NCBI GenBank assembly: GCA_964036045.1
Contig: OZ038385.1
Location: 36,488,063-36,552,062, forward strand
Reading direction: 5' to 3'
Source: Eutreptiella sp. 'Long Island Sound 2002'
Taxonomy: Eukaryota; Euglenozoa; Euglenophyceae; Eutreptiales; Eutreptiaceae
Length of the DNA: 64,000 nt
Below are positions 12,000 to 30,408 of this stretch, piece after piece. Both the position numbers and the translations under genes were made by a program. A model generated the notes under the pieces. That model had not been told where the DNA came from. It did not search any database and was given only the letters and a program-made list of their open reading frames with translations. Numbering within the stretch: the first letter of the stretch is position 1; every line of letters begins with the position of its first letter.

Positions 12000-12640
12000 A
12001 GTATAGGCTGAGCTAGAACTTGAACTTGTTCTAACAGATGGGCTACTTTCTGCAGTGGCATGAGTTGGGCATAACTGGGGTCACGCAGACAACTTGAGGC
12101 TTCAATTGCAGTGCAAACACTGGCACAACAGAACCACTCACAATCAGGAATGTCATGCAAAGGAGGGCTGCAGCATAATTGATGACATCCCTTGCATCAG
12201 AGTGAGCCCAATCACACACAAATTAAACCTCCTTGGTCACATCTCTGCCAACACACACAAAGCATGCAACATCTTGATCCTCATCCTCACTCTCATTACA
12301 TTCATCATCCTCAAGAATACTTGGTGCTTCAATTTGCAACCCAGTGGACTCGAGGATCATGCAAACGTCATTCTGGATGTTTTGGACCAGCCGTCCCCTG
12401 GGGCAAAGCTCTTGAGCTTGTTGGCCTGGACCAGTTTTCAGAGATTTGAACAAGTATCGAAAGAAATGGCCATTACCCCCCCCCCCCTCCCCAAAAAAAG
12501 AGGTGTCCCAGAGCCACTTGACAGAAGAGCCCCCCCGCCCCCCCAAGGGCTGTCGGGCTTTTACAACCCTTCGTTGGAGCAATTTTTCAGTCGCCCAGTA
12601 TGGTGCCTGCTTTGGCCGGTGGCCTGGAGGTTGTATCAAA
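12000..12640 (-). pseudogene. decayed ORF of unknown origin
   Basis: Minus-strand translation gives protein-like pieces: VQNIQNDVCMILESTGLQIE followed by an acidic run (DDECNESEDEDQD) in one frame, then PSYAQLMPLQKVAHLLEQVQ in another. Frames change and stops intervene. This could be a mobile-element remnant. It lies just downstream of the metallophosphatase gene and does not belong to it. Confidence 0.25.
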
Positions 12641-12779
12641 GCGGGGATATCTGAGGTTTTGGAATCTTGTCATCCATCCAGTGCAGGAGCCGAAGGGGTT
12701 TCTCTGATATATTTTCCTTGAAAACACAAATGCCTATGAAGGATACATCTTCCTCAGGTCGATATCTGTCGATGACACT

Positions 12780-19104
<6,325 letters not shown>

Positions 19105-22100
19105 GGTGAAGTGGTTATGCTACACAAAGAGGATGTGCACAATTGTGGCGAGAAGGAAAGGAACATCATCGATGATTGCTAGGTGCAATTGGATGCGGGG
19201 TGTGTCACGAAGTGTCCTCTAACCACGAATAGGGTGCCTTTGGACTTTTATGCTACACTTGCAAATGTAAGAGGTTAAACCCTCCTTGGGTTTGAAATAC
19301 ACACCAAATTCGTGAGCTTTCGATATTAGCTGCATCCCCCCCCTCCGACAGTAGACCAGCGTCTCTTAAATTTTTCACCCGGAGCCAAAGCCCTGGGTCT
19401 CTTCAAGTGTACTGGGTCTCTTATATTTGAATCCCGTTTTTGGACCCACCCAAACAAGCCGCACGCAAGGAGCCCGCTTTTATTGACTGAAATTTTTTTA
19501 CCTAAAAAACCGTGTCGTGGATGATGACAACATCATTTGGTAGCATCATGACATCACTGCAATACCTCATTATCTTGTGCATGGATGATACATGGAATGT
19601 TGCATTTTGTTTCAAAAATTTTATTAATCATGGGAAGGAATTTTTCGCTCAATTCTTAGTTTTTCATTGGGCTTTTCTTGGAGTTGTGTGAGACAGCAAC
19701 ATTCGATGTTGGAGCATCCGGTGATTGTTGTCTTGTCACATTAGCGCCGAGGCTTTGATGGAGGTTCGACTTTGTCTCCTTTTGTAGGGGTCTCTAAAGC
19801 TTTACTTCTCCAAGTGGGTCTCCTAACTTTTTTTGGTCGGAGAAATTGGGGCGGGTCTCTTAAATGGTCATTTGTTGGTGGGTCGACTTTCGGGGGTTTC
19901 ATGTTATTTACCTGGGGATGATTTTGTGAGTGAAAAGGGCAAAGCTATATCCTTACAGAGGCATACCACTTTGGGTTTGCTAAGTGGCTATCTGGGTTTT
20001 CGATATCGGCTTGCTTGATTTATTTGTGCCCTACTACACGATGCAACAACATTTGTTTGTGGGGCCAAGTATTATATGTACGCCAAGGGTTAAAATGAAA
20101 TGGATCACTTAACAGCGCATGACGAAAAACAACATAGAGATGACGTTATTTCACGAAATTGGTCATGTACAATTTGGGGAGCATGAAAGTTATGGTGCTT
20201 GGCCTCAAAAAAAAAAGTGGCGGTGTGAAAGGTTTGTCTGACCCACGAATCATGATTTCCCTTATTCATTTGATTGGGCCTCAGAATGTCAATTTCGAGA
20301 ACCTAAAACCTTGCTGAGGGGCCTTGTTCACTGATCCCCACACGCGTCGTCATGTTCAAGTTGTATGGATTTTGGTGGTGCACGTGACGGCCATCCTAGA
20401 TGTGCATGCGCCTTTGTCCACCCTTGTGGTAATGCAGGAAATTGAACCATCGACAATGCATCGCTTGCCAACATATTCGTCCATCAACCACCTTCATGCC
20501 AGTTTTTGGCGTTGTTGCTTTGGTGAATATTGACCTCAATGGGAAGCACCAAGTCCTAAATCGTGCATGAAAGTTGTTGATTATTTGTTTGAAAACTCTA
20601 CAACGGAGCACTCAACAAGCAATCAAAGGTTAGCACAACTCGTTGATGCCGTCAACCGATGAAACAACTCTGCGCAATAGTCGTGGGTCGAAAGGCTTAC
20701 AACGAGACAAGTAAAATTAGGGGGATCGAGAACGTTGAGACAAGAGGCCGACAGGTGGAACGGCGTGCAAAACAAGTGTGTTGTTCTTTGGTGTGTAGTA
20801 CCGCATATCATGTGTTTTTGACTGTTGAGCCGTGCCGCTGTTCCGGTGCCCGCGTGTACGATCTCTCAAGCCATTGATATCTCGAGTTACAACGGTTATT
20901 AAGGGTAATGTAAGTACTTATTCCTTGTTGTGAAAAGCGACGTTTCCGAATTTCCAAACGTACGCAACGTGTATTTATCCTATCCATCGCGACATCACTT
21001 CAACAGCAAGTTCATCATTTTGGTTGGGAACAATCCATGTTTGGGGCTTCAAATTGCAAAATTTCACGAATCAAAGGGTACCCTAATCCACAGGGTTCCA
21101 AAGGAGTAATCGATATGGATATCAGCGTGACTCACCAAAGTCGGGATGTGCTCTTTTTTGGCTACTATTATTGGTAAATTGATAATGACCTTTGGATCAT
21201 CCACGACATGTGGAGGGACTTCCCGCCACTTTGGGGCATTGTGGCAGTATTGAAGGGTACACGAGGCACAAATATCGAGCTTTGGGGTTGATTCCTTCTC
21301 TGGGATATACCAACTCAATGGCGGAATAAGACATGCAAGCCGACCTCCGAAGGTGCGATTACGTTCAAGAGGTCAGGGCATGTGCCTATGATATGCGCAC
21401 GAGCACACAGCTAGCATCAAACTTCTCACCGGACGCCCGCCCAACCGTCATGACGTGGACTTGCACAACACAAAGAAGTGCCACAAGGACTTTAGAAAGA
21501 GGCATGTTCAAACACGGTGCAAATTGGATCTCATCATAGATTGACATTTAGTTCTGTGTGTGCGAAACACAAAATTACAAACCCAATGGCATCAATCGCA
21601 CATTGGGCAAAACCCTTAGGAGTTAAATGCCGTCAGTGCAAAAAGTTGCATGAGGGATCCTAAGGGGTAAAAGAACGTGATATTTCTCCAAACATCATGT
21701 GGCCTTTTGCAAGACATGGCGCTCTTGCTTAGAAAGACATGTTATTCGTCATGTCACGTCATGTTGCAATGATGAAATGTAATCATGACTGGTGCAAAGC
21801 ACAACAAGGCTAATCAAGAATTCATGGGAGGTAAACCGAAATGCTTCTTCCCTTGGTGTTGGGGCTTTTTGAGGCTCGTTACACCGCGAAATAACGACTT
21901 CACGATTAGCGAGCACTGGACACAATCAATACTCTATCTAGGCGAACGACAAGTGTGTGGACTCTTTCGTGTATTATACGTTCTACACGCATGGATTGAC
22001 ACTTTCATCTCCGTTTCCCAATGCGCCCTAGCACCGTGAATTCTTCCTTCTGGAAAGTTCAAGGTACTACATTGAAGCACAGGTTTTTTTAAATCGAGCT

Positions 22101-22855
22101 GTAAACAACCTAGTACCTATGCGGCAATAGTGCATGAACGCACCACCAAAAAATAGCGCCGGCTATGGTAACCGTGACTGTAGGCTAACATGCGACCATC
22201 GAGCTCCAGAGTCAAAATTGTTTGCCAAATTACATGGATAAGCCGTTTGCACTAAAAATCAGCATACTGGATGGTGCAAACACAAGGGGGGGGGTTGCTC
22301 CATGTTTCGACCAATTTCATGCATTCGAACCCTTCTGGGGCTGCGACTCCGATGTCTCAATTCCGGACCTTGAGCCTCCCTGGTAGTGCACATTTTATTC
22401 CCACTAGCAAACGAGACGGGGGAAGAAGAAGAGACAAGGCGGGGCAACAAGCTGGTTCTAAGAGTACCTTCAGAAGCGGCTCGTTGCCAATCCAATATCC
22501 GAGTCTCCATGCGTCTGTTGCTTTCGCTAGGAAATAGTATGCGACGGCCGTGTGTGCTCACAACCAGTGGTTGAACCAGCCTAGACGAAGCAAATTTCCT
22601 TTGTCACCTCCTGAATTCCACTGTTCTGGAACGAAGAGTATTGTGGAATATGTCACATCCACATAAAATCGCGGTAACGTTCCACAAATTTGGAGACCGA
22701 CATGGGTTTCTTTCAATGTGTACGAGGCGCGTAGTAAATGCAAATTTTGATGATCTTCCAAGTTCCACTTGGAAGGTTGGGGGGGTTGATCAAAACATCA
22801 ACGTTGAACACCTCATGTACGTTTGTTTTTGGAAGGTTCAGAACATGGAAGGGGT
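19105..22855. promoter_or_regulatory. divergent intergenic region between phosphatase and SPX-EXS gene
   Basis: AT-richer spacer from which both phosphorus genes start outward. No exon is recognisable. It contains the 562-bp G/C-terminated element (19335-19896). One GNATATNC string (GGATATAC, about 21303) resembles the plant/Chlamydomonas PHR1/PSR1 site. One such site is expected by chance in this length, so it is not evidence by itself. No clear TATA box was identified. Confidence 0.4.
19335..19896. mobile_element. short element with C/G-run termini, copy 1
   Basis: Starts CCCCCCCCTCCGACAGTAGA and ends with the rough inverse (GGTCGACTTTCGGGGG). Inside, GGGTCTCTTAAA/GGGTCTCC strings recur. 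It shares layout, length (562 against 574 bp) and partial sequence with 27097-27670. No transposase, so a non-autonomous element at most. Confidence 0.45.
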
Positions 22856-25800
22856 ATGAAGTTTGGTGAACATCTACAACTCATTATCCGGCATACTCCG
22901 GATTGGAGCCGGCGCTTCATTCGATACGGGCACCTAAAGCACATCATCAAGGCCATTAAGCTCGCACGTGCTGCAGAGGAGCGTGCTGCAGAGGAGCGTA
23001 GTTCGGTATGCCCCTCCGTTGTGTGAAAAATGGAATGCAAGCTCTTGCTTGGTCTCACAAAAATGTGCAAACGTGCAAGTAGAGGCTCAACAAAGTATTT
23101 GAAGATGACATTTTTGAGGGAAACATGAAGGTTGTAACCAAGGACGACCATATGATTCAATTTTTTTCCCATCTCCAAACCACAACGGTGAGGCTCCAAA
23201 TGTGTCCATAGCATGCCGTCGTTGTTGTTGATGTGTGACCCACATTTAATGATTACCCTAGTCCATAATGGCACCAACGACAACCGAAGTGGGTCGAACC
23301 CCGAACCATGGGATCCACTTCACGCTTTACGGGTCGGGGGATTTCAATCCTTGAAGTACACTTGAAGTACTTGCCCAGAGAACAACCATACTATATCGTG
23401 TCATAGTACCGTTGCGCCCACCCTTGGGGATTCCATTTGAAGCCTACGGGGATATGCGGATTTGTCTTTGTGGTAAATCGTTTTTGTTGCACTCTCGGCA
23501 TGGGCTGTTGCAGGAGGAATTGTTCTGCCTTTGGTTTTGTGTTGCCACCGCCATTGTGCCTTTTGCACCGGACGAAGTAGGAGACGGAGACGAACAATAA
23601 GCATACTACCTACCATGTGTCATAGTTCTACGTTGCTCATATCCCAAAAAGATTGCCTTTGTAAATGTGCTTCACCCATTTGGCAATGTTCCATCATGTG
23701 TGGCGTGCCTCGCGCGGTTAAATGTGCTTATGTGCCATCGTGTTCCTCTCGTAGGCATATGATGAGGAGACTCCTTTGCTACGTCGAGAGCGCACAACGT
23801 CGCGGGAGTTAGTGCGATCCATAGTTGACAAGGGCACTGGTGGCAAAAAGCAACAATTTGCCGACGATGACTCGGAAGAAGAGATCGGTCCGACCATTGA
23901 TGTGGGTCTCTCATATGTGGACGCCGTCGCTCTGTTTAAGAAAGAGTTGGAGAATGATCGTAAAATGGTTTGTGCCATGCACATGGCTACATCCCCATGC
24001 TACCCTTTTCAAAAATGATTCCATGGTTGGTTCCATGGTTGGGCGAAAAAGGTTCGTCGCGTGGGGTGAAAAAGGTTGATAAGGACTCGAACGCGCAAGT
24101 CACCATGAGCGACGTGCGACTATTGCTTGCACTTCACTTTGTTGGCACCTATACCTAGGGGACGAGGCGATGCAATCCGTCGCGTATCGGGGTTGGGGAA
24201 CCCCCCCCCCCCTCCCCCACCATTTGATGCGGATCGTGGATCGGAGTTGGAGGTGGAAACCCCCCCAACCCCCCTCCTTCCTACCCTCCGAAATGGCTCA
24301 AACCCCCAAAAAAGCTCAAAAAAGCCGCAGCACGCGGCGCATACTTCAAATACACACATTCAAGCACAGTTGCGTGGAAACCGGCTTTCGGAACAACATA
24401 ATTTGCTCCGCCCGCAGCCTGCACCCAATAAGATGGCACTTCAAAATCTTCCAAATTGCATGGAAGAAGGTGAACCTCCCAACCAACATTGGGCACGTCA
24501 TAATTAGTACTAAAGTAAATTGCAAAAATGCAAAGGGGTTGGCATATAAAAGACTGCAAACAAGTACCAATCAAAATGTTGATTGGCGACAAAATTCTTC
24601 ATGCACAAGAATGTTCTGTGTTTGCAGCCTGGTAACGAAATCGATGATGTGACAAAGTTGGTGTTGGACATGCAAGATTGGGGCACAAAGATGCAAAGTA
24701 AACAAATTCTATACAGTATTTGTGCCTAATGCCACGGATATCTGCGTTGTATCCGTGGTCTCCGGTCGATATCCGTGGTATATGCCACGGGATACAACGC
24801 AGATATCCGTGGCATTAGGCACAAATATTATATCCGTGGCATTCAGGCCCGAGGATATCCGCAGATATCCATGGTATATGACCCGAGGATATTAGCGCGC
24901 AACCTTGCACACTCCCCATGAACACCCTTGCATAGGAGACACATGCAAAACACGTTTGTGAACACCACTTGGAGTAGAACAAATCCGAAATGAGCTTTCT
25001 TTCGTAGAGCTTCAAGCAAGCTCCCTACAACCATGGAACATTTAGGCACATATAGATGGTCTATGGGGAGCCAATCATTTCGGTGACACATGATTCGCAG
25101 GCCCAGGAACCATGCTTCGGAGGAAACGTGAGCTTGGCACAAGACATATGATACACAGCATGGCAAATGTCACGTGTGACAGGTTGTTGGCCACCACATG
25201 CATTCTTCTTGATGGGATAATGACAACGGTAGCTTTTTCACCTGCACTTCCTTTTTAACCTTTTTTTTGGGTTGCTCTTCAAACATGGCCTGGGCAAATG
25301 GTGATGGAATAGCTGACACAAAGCCTGACTAATTGGGGCCTTGGCAGGTGTTGCCGGGGCTGCCCCACAAGAACGGTAGATCTCACGCACATATACGATG
25401 CTCTCCTTCTCATTGAGCTCATATGTAGATGGTTCCCTCTCACTCAATTGTGTCATTGGGAAGGAGGCATACTCCTCCTCCGCAGTGAGATCAATGGTAA
25501 TCCTTGCAGAGGATGGAGAGGGTTTCTGTTCCTTTTGTTTCTTCTCTGCTTTAACTGGACTGGATTTGGTCGCTTTTGAGTTTTGGGGGAGTTGACCCGG
25601 GATATCCGCAGATATCCGTGGTATACAACCTGGGATATCACCGTTGCGATATCCCGGGTCATATACCACGGATATCTGCGGATATCCTCGGGCCTATGCC
25701 ACGGATATAAAACAAACAAAGTCACAACAAAGTTATTGATCCACAATGTGCAACAAACTTAATTCTTGATCCAAAAAAGATGCTACAAAGAACAAAGCAA

Positions 25801-28800
25801 CTCATCCAAAAATGTTGTTCACATAGTTGAAAATGGATCGGCATGGATCGGAGTTGGGGAAAACCCCCCTGCCCCCCCCACCATTTGATGCGGATTGTGG
25901 ATCGGGGTTGGTGAAATAAACCCCCCTATCCCCCCACCCCCGTCCTGCTCCCCATATCCCAAGGCATGGCTCAAAGGGTGGCGCTGTGGTGGGAACCAAC
26001 CAAAAATGGGCCGCAAACTGAAAATTTTCACTTTCTGAGTGTTTTTTTCGAAAGGCTGTGCCTAGCTAGTGTCATTGGCCTTGTTGCTCTGTTTCTTTTG
26101 CACTGCATCTTTGCCTGTGACCAGCACCTGACAACGCCTAAAGCGGTCCTCGTGAACATAACTTGATTTATTAAGGCACTCACCTCGGAAATCCTCACTG
26201 GCAAGGAATTCAAATTGAATGCACCCAATTGCAAGCTTGTAGGCAATTTGCAAATAGCGAACACATCGTATAACGTGTGGCACCCGCTGCAGATGGCGAC
26301 CCCGGTGCAGAACATTGCGTCTTGGTGCAGCGTCCCAAAGGTCCACATTCCGTCTCATTCTGAGCCTAACAGCACCCAATTACAAGACCCCATGTACACA
26401 CCGTGTTGACCAGGCTTGCTTCATAAAACACCTTCAATCCCTTTGTCCCTCGACCATCTTGGGCCTTTTTTTGCTCGCGTTGGCAAGAAGGTGTGCCCCG
26501 TACTAAAACATGCTTATAAAAACCCCTTCGAGCTCTTTATCTCTCAACCACCTTGGACCTTTTTTTGCTCGCGTTGGCAAGAAGGTGTGCCCCGTACTAA
26601 ATGCTTGCTCTCCTCCACACTTTGGTCTCATGCGATGGTATTTAGGCGTTGCCTGTCTCCCACATTTGTATGCCCTAGAGAATCCCGTTGTGGCTCCGAG
26701 ATACACATGCATGAGACATTATTGCCACCGTTCGGTTAGCGTTAGGGGTGGCGCAAAGCTCCTGCGTACCATTGTTACGGTGGGTGGTATTTCAGTGGCA
26801 CATTTATAGTTGGAAATGTCCCTCTTCCGACGATAGAGTTGGTGTTTACGTGAGATTATCCTATCGGATAATGCACATTTTTTGAATCAAAGGCCCTTTC
26901 GGAGCCTTTCTCTTTACATCAATAGCAAATTGTTGTCTTGGCGGTTTGCCACGACACCCAGAGCCAACGGGATTGTACCATGGTGCGCAAATGCTCCAGG
27001 GGACCGCATGGTAGGAAGGGGGGATCCGGGCCATTTGGGCATTATGTTGTGATTGCACACGTGTGTACAAGTTGCCACTTGTTAGTCAAGAGTACACCCC
27101 CCCCCCCTAGACTATAGACCCACATCTTATAATTCTTTTATCCCGAGCCCGAGGGCTTGGGTATGATAAAGTGGTTTTTTTGAAAATGGGTCTTATAAGT
27201 TTTTGATGCCCTCTTGAGCACGTGAAAAGTTGTCAAGAGTTGGTGGAGGCTTTTCACATTGCGAGCGAGATTGCTGTTTGTCGCGAACCATTGGTCTTGG
27301 GTTGCGGCACTCTTGATGTGATGCCTCTTGATATTTATTTGTCCGTTGTGTCTGATATGCCTCCACGGCACGTGTCATGAATTCATGTGTGGTCATGCAT
27401 TTTTGTGCCAACTTGGCACGTCAGAGGATACAATCCCATCAACCAAAGCATCCGATGAGTGTTTTTTGTCATATATGGGCTAGGGTTGAGGCTGAGCAAC
27501 CTTCAACTTCATTTCCTTGTGCTCCGCAAAAATTTCCTTGGTGGGTATTCTCAGGTGTTATTTTTTTGAATGGGCCAGAAATTTTTTTTCTCTAGGAAGG
27601 GCCCGTAAAAAGGGGGTGAGTCTTGTAAAAGGCCTTTTGCTGGTGTGTCCACAGTCCGGGGGGTGGGGGGTGGCATGTCGCCATGGTGTGTTGTTGTTAT
27701 GTGCAACTGGCAGCGCCTACTAGCCAATCGCCATTCGCCGCCCTTCCCTTGGACCCTTTCCCTCAATAGGCGGTGGTGCCCATCGGCCTCCCACCACCCT
27801 GTGTCCTTTCTCTTCCTCCTTGCCCTCTTCCTCCCTCTCTACTTCCCTTTCCTTTTCCTTGTCCTTTCCCCCATAGGCCGCGGTGCTCATCGGCCTCTCA
27901 CGCTCCTGTGTCCCTCCTCTTCCTCCTTGCCCAATCATTCCCTCTCCACTTCCCTTTCCTTTCTGGTCGGTCGTGCCAACGGAGCCCCCGGACTTTCCCT
28001 GGTTCCCTGTTTCCTTGTCGAGTCCACACAGAGGAGGGCAAATGCCCCTCGCCGTTGGCCAGGTGCGTCCAAGCGGTCATCCAGTGCGGGGTTTGGCATG
28101 TCATCCCGTGGGGGGGGGTAATCTACTAAACCCCACATGTGAATAGTGGTCATTCCGTTTGCGTGCTTTGCTGTAGATAATTGCACATTATGTGTTCTTG
28201 ACACCGTTGAGCCTTACTATATGTTGCTTTTGGCATTGCGTTTGACAAGACCCATTCCGCGCTATCCAACTCCACTTGCAAGGAGAGCAAAGCCCTGGTC
28301 GTGCCGGATACAAGGCACGATGTTTTGAGAGTTGTCTTGCAAGGTAGTCAGTCCTAAGGCACAAGACGGAATGCCTAAAATGCACACCTTTCGACGTTTT
28401 GGGTGTTACCGCCTTCAAGTATGTGAGTTGTTGAGGGAGATTATCTCTTTGGGCTCTCAATTTCGACAGGTTTGGGAATTCTACCAGGCGACACTCCTTG
28501 AGTACGACCATTACCTTCAAGATTATTGCCGTGCAGAGATGAATAAGGTTTGTGCTGGGCCCGGGACAGAGGCAATTGTGGGTCCGCAGTCTGCTGTAGC
28601 TTGGTGAACTGTCGTCCTCCGGGTCTCTCATCTATCCCACCATTTGTCTAGGATGTGAAGAATTACAAGCATTCGGTTGTCCACTTGTATCGACGATTGG
28701 ATTCTCTCAAAACCTATTTGTCCACAAACAAGCTTGCAGTGAAGAAGATTGTGAAGAAGTTCAACAAGAATGTCCACAGCGCAGATAAGGTGCCACAGTG

Positions 28801-30372
28801 TCACTTGTCTACCAATAGCAGGGTTTCTCGCCCATTGGGTGCCGTTTTCGTGCACCAATATTTCCGAAAATATCCGAATCTGAGCAGAACCTAGTATTGG
28901 GACTGGGGATGTTTTGGGTGTTGGTCTAGTTTGTGCCATTCCCATTTGCTTCATGTGAACACAATTGTGCTGTTCCATTTCAATGCCATATAATTTCAAG
29001 AGGTCCATAACACAGCGTATTACCCGCCAGAGGTATCCTCTCAATGAGATACCCCTAACGCGTGTGCTTCTGTGGTAAACCATTCCCAATTTGCCACGAA
29101 AATCTGCCAAAGAAAGCGGACGCCCTCCACCCCAGGCGGAAGTCGGTATTAGAGCGCTGTGACGCAAGTGGCGATCAGCACATAACACAGAAAGAAAATT
29201 GGCTCATCAGTGGCGTAAAAGACAAGACAATTTGAATTTCTGTCATGCAGTCTGTTGTGCTTTTCAGCTATTCAGGACATTATGCAGCGTGCTGCTGCAG
29301 ACTTCTGCACGGGATTAGTGAGCCCACCGTCGAAAAACGTCACTCGAACCGTTCTGCAGGTGCACACGGACCACAATCCTGCGAAATGCAGAGCCCCACT
29401 GATGGGTCACGCTGACCCGAACATTTCCCGTGGTGGGGAGCAGCCACCCACGTCAATGAGTGGATGACTTGTCGTACCGGGGGACTATTCTGGAATCAAC
29501 GGCCCGCAGTTCAAAGAGCACAGCAAGCATTACAAAAATTAAATGAAACTTGACTGCGGGGTGACAAGATTTCTCAACGTACCCAGGGTACCCGCGTTGA
29601 GCATGGTGTGCCCCACAGAGGGGGTGCAACCCTGCCAGGGGCCGGGCCAATGTGCAAGATGGCAGCCAAGCACAACCATGGAGTAGTTGGGTGCCAAGGA
29701 AGAATGTTGGGCTTGAACAAAAATTTTCGGCAATTCCAAATCAATGAGAAACCCTTCCAACAGCCTATCCCCCGATCCCATCCGCACCCACCCTGGACAT
29801 GGAGCCACGCAACAGCGGGCACCGTTGGGAAGAGTACTGGAGATGCACCGGGAAGAGTGCCCCAGTGGACTTGGCACGATGGAATGGAGCAAACCTGCAC
29901 TGAGGCGGGTGACTGCCTGGGGTCGGTATATGCATATGTGTTCTGTGTTGTACAAGGGAGACCCTGGCAGGTAGCTAGCATCCCAGATCTCTCCATTGTA
30001 GATCTGTCCCTGAAATTGAGCTGCAGGCTTGGCTGCTGTCATGTGTGTCCCTCGATTTCTTGGCTGGGGTGGTGGTTTCTCGCACACAGTTTGGGTTTTT
30101 TTGAGTGGTAGACTTGGCTTGATGCAGTGGGGAGGATACGTAGTGTCAGAACGAGAACAGTCGAACGGTATTGCATCCGGCCGCAGGCGTGCAGATCGGC
30201 GGTCCGAATTCCGGCCGGCCGACCCCCGGCGGCGCCTGCCGCCCAGTCATCTGTGCGCTTGCGTTACTTGCTGAGGTTGCCCAGAAGGGAACTCAACCTG
30301 ACATGACTAACATGACAACCACACATAACTGTATGCAAAGGGGCTACAAAATGGAGAGTACGAACCCAGCCC

Positions 30373-30408
<36 letters not shown>

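Larger units (their letters stand above)
23968..28469 (+). other. 4.5-kb intron 2 of the SPX-EXS gene
   Basis: AT-rich intron holding two related GC-tracted direct repeats, a hairpin cluster of GATATCC repeats, a minus-strand ORF, two tandem duplications and a G/C-terminated element. No exon of the host gene is missing: the SPX fold continues directly from DRKM to VWEFYQ. Confidence 0.7.
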
